DNA from: Hyaloscypha bicolor E
Lineage: Eukaryota > Ascomycota > Leotiomycetes > Helotiales > Hyaloscyphaceae
DNA length: 64,000 nucleotides
Direction: 5' to 3'
NCBI RefSeq assembly: GCF_002865645.1
Contig: NW_020194684.1
Location: 4,007,952-4,071,951, forward strand
The position numbers and the translations under genes were made by a program. This document shows, piece by piece, positions 56,784 through 64,000 of this stretch; positions within the stretch are counted from its first letter, which is position 1; every line of letters begins with the position of its first letter. Below the pieces are notes generated by a model. The model was not told the DNA's origin and made no database searches. It saw only the letters and a list, made by a program, of their open reading frames with translations.

Positions 56784-57785
56784 GGGAGATAACTTGTAGG
56801 GAATGCAAATGGTTGGAGTAAATGACATAGCAGCTACTAACTGCATGCGAATCACTCAAGCACAAGTTGCCGCCAATTGTATGTAGTATTACAGATTTCA
56901 CGGTGCAATTGAAAGAGCTTGAGATCGTACAGTCTTGTCCTCGAGCCTCGAGGAACTTTCTCTTCTGATGTCAACAACCTCGAAACCATGCCGATTGGGC
57001 ATCTCTCTCAGCTCATCCGTGAACTTGACATAGTCTTTTCTCACATTTCCATTCCACAGCGCTGTCTTCGAAAAACAGTTTTCCAGACTACAGCCCGAAT
57101 CAGTCATCGTTCCGTAGCCCCTTTTTCGCAGCCACTTGAAAGCAGGCGTGGTTATTAGTCAGCAAGGAGCCCTGTACTGGTGGTACATATTCCTTGAGGC
57201 ACACCTCACCAATTCTTCATCATCTCCCCCCATACCTTTTCGCTTAGCTAGTGCTGATGGGCTGATGGGCTGACGAAATACGCGGTCGATTGATTTTGCC
57301 TGGAGGAGAGGTAGGGATAAGAGGGCTTGATTTCTGAGAAGCTACGCCTCGCGGCCGCTTTCGCTTAAAACCAAGCTAAGCCCTCACAGCGGCTATATTC
57401 AACCAACCACAATTCACACGGAGACTTCTCAGAGAAGTGATTGGCTAATAAGAATAGACCCTTGCGAATCCTCGGCACCCTGCCGGTACTTTACAGTACG
57501 AAAGGGGGTCTCAGCAAATCAAGGTCACCCCCCCAGTTCTGCCATCGCTTAATACAGGAATTTACGGGGCGAAATTGACGAAGCTCGATAATTAATTGGC
57601 TGGAAATCTCACCGCCTTACGCGGGGTGACCTTGATATATTGAGACCCCCTTGCGTACCAGGATGTCACAGCGGCCGCGTTGTGTAACCTGACACGATGC
57701 CACCACGATTTCACGTCAACTTCACTCTTCCGTTGTTCAGCACCTCTCTTCTACCGCAAGGTTTCTTTTCGGTGCGAATTTAAAC
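56784..57785. other. Intergenic with an inverted-repeat element
   Basis: A minus-strand frame of 69 codons (56898 to 57107) is protein-like but unrecognised and may be a remnant. Two NotI-like GCGGCCGC words and a C-rich stretch precede the P450 gene. The element at 57496 to 57658 is described separately. Confidence 0.4.
57496..57658. mobile_element. 163-bp MITE-like inverted repeat
   Basis: The left arm (57496 to 57531) reads GTACGAAAGGGGGTCTCA and ends in ATCAAGGTCACCCC; the right arm (57623 to 57658) is its reverse complement over 36 positions with a few mismatches. About 90 bp of non-coding DNA lies between. It sits about 130 bp upstream of the P450 start codon, so it may have inserted into that gene's promoter. 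The target duplication is unclear. Confidence 0.55.
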
Positions 57786-59542
57786 ATGCTTTCAATACAG
57801 TCTTCGTCTCTCCTCCAGGCAGCCGGCTTCGTTGGGATAACATACTGCATCGTCTTGGTTATCAGGCGTGTGTACTTCAGCCCAATCTCACACTTCCCAG
57901 GTCCAAAACTCGCCATTGCCACCTTCTGGTATCAATTCTACTACGACGTGGTCCTCGGCGGCCAATATATCTGGAAGGTTCGAGATCTGCACAAGAAGTA
58001 TGGACCAATAGTACGGATCAATCCCTATGAACTTCACGTGGACGATCCGGACTTCCTGGAAGATATATTCGTCGGACCGGGGACTCACAAGAGAGATAAG
58101 TGGGATTGGAGTACCAAAGGCATTGGGGTTCCTAGCGCAACTTTCACGACTAACCCCCATGATCTGCATCGTGTGAGGCGGACAGCTTTGAACCCGTTCT
58201 TTTCTAAGATGTCGGTCAGGAACTTGCAGCCGCTCATGGATGCCAAATTGGACCTCTTCATTGAGAGATTCGAAGAATTTCAGAAGACGGGAGAGGTCAT
58301 GACTATTAACATTGCCTTTGCCGCCCTGGCCAATGGTACGCATGAAGCGCGTCGAACTATGTTCGGGAGGATGCTGACAACATGCTTGGTAGACGTCGCC
58401 TCTGAGTTCGCGTTTGGGACATCCCATGATAGGATTCGGCATCCAAACTTCGACCCTTCGTTCCACGATAATTGCATTGCCGGTCTTGACCTCAATCACT
58501 TGATGTTGCAATTCCCTATCATTATGAAGATCCTTCAAGCATTACCTGACAGCATCGCAAATCGCACCAACCCTGCCTATGCCATGTTCCTTGCCGAGAA
58601 AAAGGTTTGTTTAATCCTTTGCCATCGCTAGACGACTCCTCTAATTATTTATTCTATAAAGGACATGGCCTCACAGGCTGTAAGAGCTATGTATTCGCCA
58701 AAGCTAAGCAATACACAGTATCGAACAATCTTTCATGAAATTCTAAACAGCAAATTGCCTCCCGAAGAGAAGGCCATAGCTCGTCTTGGAGATGAGGCAA
58801 ACGTAACTGTCGCTGCTGGCACACTTACCACTTCTTGGACTCTCTCGATTGCACTTTACTACCTCCTCACCATGCCGGAAGTTCTCCAGAAGCTCAAAAC
58901 AGAGCTTGACAAGGGTGCGTCTTCCTTCCCCGAGTCACAACCCGCCTTCCCAAGATATCATATCCCTCCTGAAAGTAGCTGACTCCTGACTTTACCATAG
59001 CAATTCCGAATATCTCTTCTCCACCCTCCCTAGCACTCCTCGAGAGCCTCCCTTATCTAGGAGCCTGCATCCAAGAGTCCATCCGCCTCGGCTACGGCGC
59101 CTCCGGCCGCTTGTCAGTCATCGCGCAAGACGAGGCCATCGCTCTCAAGTCTTCTACCCACGGTTCCGAATACTCCATCCCGCCCGGAACGCCCATCAGC
59201 ATGACAGTCATGCATCTCCACCACGACGAGCGCGTCTTCCCCTCCTCTAGGGCCTTCCGCCCCGAACGCTGGCTCGAGAACCCCCGTCTCGATAAGTATC
59301 TCTATTCCTTCGGCAAGGGAACCAGGCAGTGCGTGGGGATCAACCTGGCGTATGCGGAGCTGACGTTAACTCTGGCGAGGATTTTTCGGCGCTATGGAAG
59401 CGTGGGTGTTAGACATGCGGGGGATGTGGGAGTGTTGGAGCTGTGGGAGACGGATGAGAGGGATGTGGAGTGCGTGGCGGATATGTTTGTGCCGAAGGTG
59501 TGGAAGGGTAGTAAGGGTGTGAGGGTGAAGGTTGTGGATTGA
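57786..59542 (+). CDS. Cytochrome P450 monooxygenase
   Basis: Three exons: 57786 to 58604, 58662 to 58914 and 59001 to 59542, with introns of 57 and 86 nt in phase, 537 residues. An N-terminal membrane anchor (AAGFVGITYCIVLVI) precedes the Pro-rich hinge HFPGPK. The oxygen-binding helix reads AGTLTTSW, the ExxR motif is ESIRL, the PERF-type motif is FRPERW, and the haem loop is FGKGTRQCVG with the axial Cys. It should be an endoplasmic-reticulum monooxygenase, with substrate unknown; the sequence style resembles P450s of fungal terpenoid and toxin pathways, but no biosynthetic core gene is nearby, so no cluster can be claimed. Confidence 0.93.
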
Positions 59543-60354
59543 GCGAGCGGTAGCAAGCCGTAAAAAAGGGGATCTATTCTTGGTATCCATTTACTGTCCT
59601 CATAGATTAGACCTTAGACCTCATTACTCTCCTCCACTGTGGCGTTCCTCCTTCATTTCCTTGTTCCAAAGTGCCATTCAATTAAAGAGCTGGACCTTTG
59701 GCGGGATGCTACCTGCAAAAAACCCTTGCTTGTCCCCTCGGAGCGATTCAGCCCACCCCTCGCCCCTTTTCCCCCTTGCTTAAACTCTCCAACACACCGA
59801 CATTGGAACTGAGAAAATGTTAGAGAGGAGCCAATCCATAGCTCTCGTGAGCCGTGAGTCGTGAGTTATGAGCCATGAGCCGTGAATCATTATGATGTTT
59901 TGTTGTAGAATCGTCTACAAGCTCAATGCTCGTAAAGTCTTCCTCGATCTTTGAGCTACTGTCGAATACCGTACTCGGACGTAAAGTCTGAAGAGTGAAT
60001 CATACTCTCCAAGGTTTTGTTGTACATCGACTCAATGTCATAGAGCGTTCTGGTATATTAAGATTGTGTTGAAGTCGAGAGTGAATGTCGAACTTAGTGG
60101 GTTGTTGCATGTTCACTTCTCGTCCCAAATCGGCCTGTGAAATTTGAGATGAAAATCAGTTACTTTCATGTAATCCCCTGGCCTTGAAGTGAATTATTTC
60201 TTAGAGCTTTTGCTCTATGTCGCTTCAATGTACTGGCGTATTCTGGTACATTTGAATGTCTGCTCCGACAAGGTGTGCGTTTAGGTCCCGTAGCCTTGAC
60301 CTTCCTTCCTGCTCCCTATGGCCATCCAGGAGATTCTCGGAAGCATTTTGTGAT
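59543..60354. other. Intergenic with a short degenerate repeat
   Basis: No gene. At about 59848 to 59888 there is a small degenerate tandem array of GTGAGCC/GTGAGTC words. It lies between the converging ends of the P450 gene and the gene at 60355. Confidence 0.5.
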
Positions 60355-62834
60355 TCACGGAGGAGAGTGATTGGAGTGGGTGGGTGAGAGGTCGAGGCCC
60401 AAGCCTGAATCACTCGAGAACAGTGGTTCTTTCGTTCGAAATTCTTTCCAAAACTCGTGGCAGTCTACTGACCGTCAGCTTTCAATTCCCTTCGCCGAAT
60501 TCCAAAGAGTACGCGACTGAAAAGAGAGAGGGCACAACATACCACTCGGCTCATGAAACTCGACAATCAACCCCTTAACCCCCTCCGCCCCCAATCCCGT
60601 CGACCTCTCCTGAATCCTTGCAAACGCGCTAGCACTACTCTCAATCGTCGCAATCGTCGAAATACTCCCCTGCGTACTCCTCCTACTCAAACTCCTGCTC
60701 CCGGACAACGTTCTCCCACTCTGGCTCTCCAGCGTCAAACTCTTGCACTTCTTACTTGGCTCTTTCGGCTCTTTAAACAGATCAACAGGCCATTCCACGA
60801 ATCCCGGTTTCTGGTCGGCGGTATGCCGGAAATAGAGGATATATCGGGTGCGCAAGAAGGGCTCAAGCAGGACGCGGATGGTGCCGAGCCGGCACTGGAT
60901 TTCTTTTTCGGTGGATTTGATGTATTGGATGTCGAAGCTGGCTTTTATTTCTTTGTTTAGGAGGAGGGATTGGAATTCGATGTAATCTAACAGTCGCAAG
61001 GTAAGTTTCTTATTTCTATCCAAGGGGGGAGGGTACATACCTTTGGGGTTGTGGAATTTGTAAATAGGCGGGACCTGCAGCCGCAATACTTTCTCTCCAT
61101 GACTTTCCGACATTGTTGTGATTTTGAGACTGTGTGAGCCCTTAAATTGCACACGCATTTTGTGCGATTTGTCCACGTGTCCGTTATCTAGGAATGGCTT
61201 CATTGAGGTCTCGATAGTGGCGGGCGTGTTTAATTCGATAGAATGTCGGATCTTGATAAGTCCGTTCTGGCCGATGGACGAGATTGATTTCACTTCGCCA
61301 TCGTCGAATCTTGCCACTGATTGGATGACGGCGTTGACGACATGGTCTCCATAAGATCTGCGTTCACAAGTTAGTACAGTTAATGATCTGTGGTTATGTG
61401 GTACTTACAAATGAACTGGAAAATCATGATCCAAAAGTACAGATTCAGAGCCTGAATGAGAGGAGGTTGAAAGACTTCTGCTGTTCCGCCTTTGTCGCAG
61501 CATGGGAGAAGGTGGAGATAGGCCACGGCTGGCGCCCCAACTACTAGATGCATCGAATGGGGAGGCAGTTGGCGAGAGTGGCGAGGAGGTTGCCGTCCTT
61601 CGCGGCGGTTTCAGGATGTCAATCGGTTGCGTTGTCGATCCACCAGCATTGAAATCACTTCGACGAGGTGGATGTAGAATCTCACGCTCAATCCGTTCTT
61701 CCAATTTGTTCCAATCCTCAAGCTCCTGCCGCAAAGCTCCCTCTGGGTCGGCTTTCACGAGAGGGAGGCCATCTTGCGAAGGCCCAGTAAGCCCCAGAAC
61801 CCCCACTGCATCGCTGATCTGACCACGCATGTCTCGTAGCCTCTGCAACAATGAGACGACAGCTGGGTTTGGGTCATCACTTGGTCCGAATTCTTGAATT
61901 GTCTCCAGGGTGTCGACACGCTTGACCCTCATTGATAGGTTGTCCAGCCGTTGCGAAATAAGCCCGCGAACTTCATCTCGATCAAATCGACCACCGTCTT
62001 GACTCATCGGAGCTGCTCGCGTGACCGAGGCATATTCGGCTTCCTTCTCCTGCTCGTTTTGACCATTAGTTTGCCAGGGTAGAGCGATTTGGTGAGGTGG
62101 AACTTCTATTACTGCAAGGGGTCTCGGTGGGCGAAGAGCTTGCTCAAATTGACGTAGCATAGGATAATCGATCTCTTTTGCCTGTCTTCCGAGCTCAAGA
62201 GGGTAAGTGACTCTTTTAAGATTGAGCGAGACCAGGGATACTAGATCCAGATGGGATGAGACAAGCTTGAGGTTGGAGGAAACCAAGTCTGCATGGGAAT
62301 CTCTGTCACTCGATTAGAAATCTAGTTGCACAACATAGAAGAGGTCTTGTACCGTAGTTCGCTGACCAATCCGTGTGTGGCCATTTGTATATCGAATGCT
62401 GCAAGGTGGAGGAACAGCATCAGCTTCTCTCGAAGCCTTTGAACCTCGTCCTGTTCGGTTGGCCATTTTACCGTTTCATACAGAGTGAGAACCTGTGTTT
62501 TCGTGAATTCTACTCTCTGCAGCCAGTTGGATCGTCGCGGCCGAATGGCTTTTGTTTGGGGATTGGCGTTCTGGATCAGGAGCATATGCCTTCGGATAAA
62601 CACCGTACACTGTTCTCGAAGTTGCTGGTGGGACTGTGCCAGACGGTCATCTTGAGGAAGCGCGGATTTCCGCTTCTCCCACTCAGACAAGCGACTGACG
62701 ACATGGATGAACTCATCGAAAAACTGTGTAGCCTCGAACTTGGCGTTCAAAGGGCCGTCAGACACAGCGTCATAGACCGCCCAAATAACCTTCAGACCTG
62801 CGATGATATCACCAACGGACCACCCAAACGACAT
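60355..62834 (-). CDS. Conserved-looking fungal protein of unknown function
   Basis: Five exons: 62834 to 62353, 62302 to 61409, 61357 to 61041, 60986 to 60543 and 60467 to 60355, with introns of 50, 51, 54 and 75 nt, all GT-AG and in phase, 749 residues. The start MSFGWSVGDIIAGLKVIWAV resembles a helical N-terminal domain common in fungal proteins of signalling or NLR type; residues 1 to about 175 are helical. A central Ser/Pro-rich linker (SSPLSPTASPF) follows, then a beta-rich domain (about 490 to 590) and a Ser-rich region with SLSRRSTQGS. The C-terminus is predicted to end at HSNHSPP. No catalytic motif is seen. I do not recognise a specific function. Confidence 0.75.
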
Positions 62835-64000
62835 CGCGGAGTAGAAGGAGAAAAATATTAGGAAGGAAGGCCGTCAGCGTGCATGGGAGAGGTTTGTTCT
62901 TGGGAGGGGGACTAGCGCCGACGAGGGCTGGGGCAGGACCCGCGAACCGTCCGCGCAGGGCCTTGTGAACGTTTGCAGCACCCGCATCATACGGATATCA
63001 GGTTATTGGACGTTCAAAAAACCGAGGTCACACAGAACAGGCAGCAGGATTGGCTTGGGGCTTCGTTGAGCTCCCTGGACCCTGGTATCCCTTGCTATTG
63101 CGGCTACAGCCTTAATCCAACTGTTCCAACGCAAGCCCAGTCCGCCAGTTGGACTGATTCCGGTCTGGCGGGAGCGTTCCAAGAGCTGCGCCCCGCCTAA
63201 GTCCTGGCCAAGAGGCCGGTGTGAGGGCACGGGATGGTAATTATTGGCGCTTGTATCGGATGTCTGCACAGTGCACAGAACAAAGCTCGAATCGCGATAC
63301 CTTGATACGGCGCGTGAAGTGAAGTGTCGTCAAATTTGAAGCGACTCGACCCCTGAGAATGCGGCACGTTTTCCTCGCTTATCCCAAATAAGGCTAGTGG
63401 GGGAAGAGCCTAAATATAACTTCAAATAAGTAAATTAGGTAATCCAGGCCAAGAGAACGTCAAATTCCAAAAAACACGAGATGATTTCTAGCAAGTGTGG
63501 ACGCTCATCCTATTCAAGCATGGTTTTCCCTACAAGTAGTGAGCCGGGCGCCGATACCATGTTGCATTCGGGGCAAGGTTTTCCCGTCCATGCCATCTCA
63601 GACACAGAAAGCAGTGATACTTAACTTTCCTCGGCCCAAGTGGACTTGGGAAGTTAATGAACTCTGACAAAAGGCACGGTATCGTCGCCGGATCCCGATA
63701 GATACTGTATTGTAGTGCAAAAACATCGCCCAGCTCTGGTGGATCCCGCGGCTTGTAGTCTGTGCATGACGCCCACTCTCTCCTCTCCACCCAAACAGTG
63801 GGGATCTATCCTTCAGTGGAAGCAGAAGTGGCAGTGCGGGACTCTGCAGACGCCTCATCAATAGTCCCTGTTCTCAGCCTCGCGGGAAGCCTCAGGGGTC
63901 GGAGCACCTTGAAATTATCACGAACCTCACGACAGAAAACCACCACGTGCCTTCTTTGGGTGGGCTGCAATATTTTCAGTCACCTATACCACTATCGATA
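62835..64000. other. No supported gene to the window edge
   Basis: The promoter of the 60355 to 62834 gene lies at the left. Frames at 62973 to 63269 and 63530 to 63861 on either strand overlap each other and match nothing known. The right edge of the window is inside non-coding or undetermined sequence. Confidence 0.4.

Noticed and set aside
57786..62834. Possible secondary-metabolite cluster around the P450
   Set aside because: No polyketide, peptide or terpene synthase, transporter or pathway regulator lies within reach; neighbours are an RBR ligase and an orphan protein.

Overview
The window is nuclear DNA of a filamentous ascomycete. Introns are short (44 to 86 nt) with GT-AG or, unusually often, GC-AG borders. 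Genes are compact, and families that are typically fungal are present: CorA-like, RBR ligase, HET, cytochrome P450 and MICOS Mic26. GC-balanced gene blocks alternate with very AT-rich blocks of the kind left by repeat-induced point mutation (RIP). Protein similarity recalled from memory suggests a Leotiomycete, but this was not tested.

Layout. Positions 1 to about 5,500 are an AT-rich, gene-poor block with a solo LTR bounded by a perfect 5-bp target duplication, an 18-bp minisatellite and a 42-bp inverted repeat. From 5.5 to 22 kb is an accessory compartment. It holds a CorA-like transporter, an intact stand-alone RelA/SpoT-domain protein, a second solo LTR, a broken LanC-like gene, a large unrecognised disordered protein, a broken FAD monooxygenase and two small inverted-repeat elements. 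From 22 to 26 kb there are damaged or unrecognised genes, several encoding membrane proteins. From 28 to 34 kb are core genes: cytosolic tyrosyl-tRNA synthetase with an upstream ORF, then a head-to-head pair of mitochondrial genes (intermediate peptidase OCT1 and MICOS subunit MIC26). From 35 to 43.4 kb are a C2H2 zinc-finger gene, a 52-bp-arm foldback element beside a HET pseudogene, a secreted carboxylesterase and a decayed LRR/F-box-like gene. From 43.5 to 62.8 kb, genes are dense and intact: amidase, a CENP-K-like kinetochore protein, a triple-KH RNA-binding protein, a 7-exon collagen-like protein, an RBR E3 ligase, a P450 and a large unrecognised protein.

Gene models were built by hand. 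Each was accepted where splice sites, reading phase and family sequence agree. The best candidates for unusual biology are the fungal RelA/SpoT protein, whose synthetase motifs all look intact, and the 1,175-residue collagen-like protein. No operon-like system or secondary-metabolite cluster is evident.
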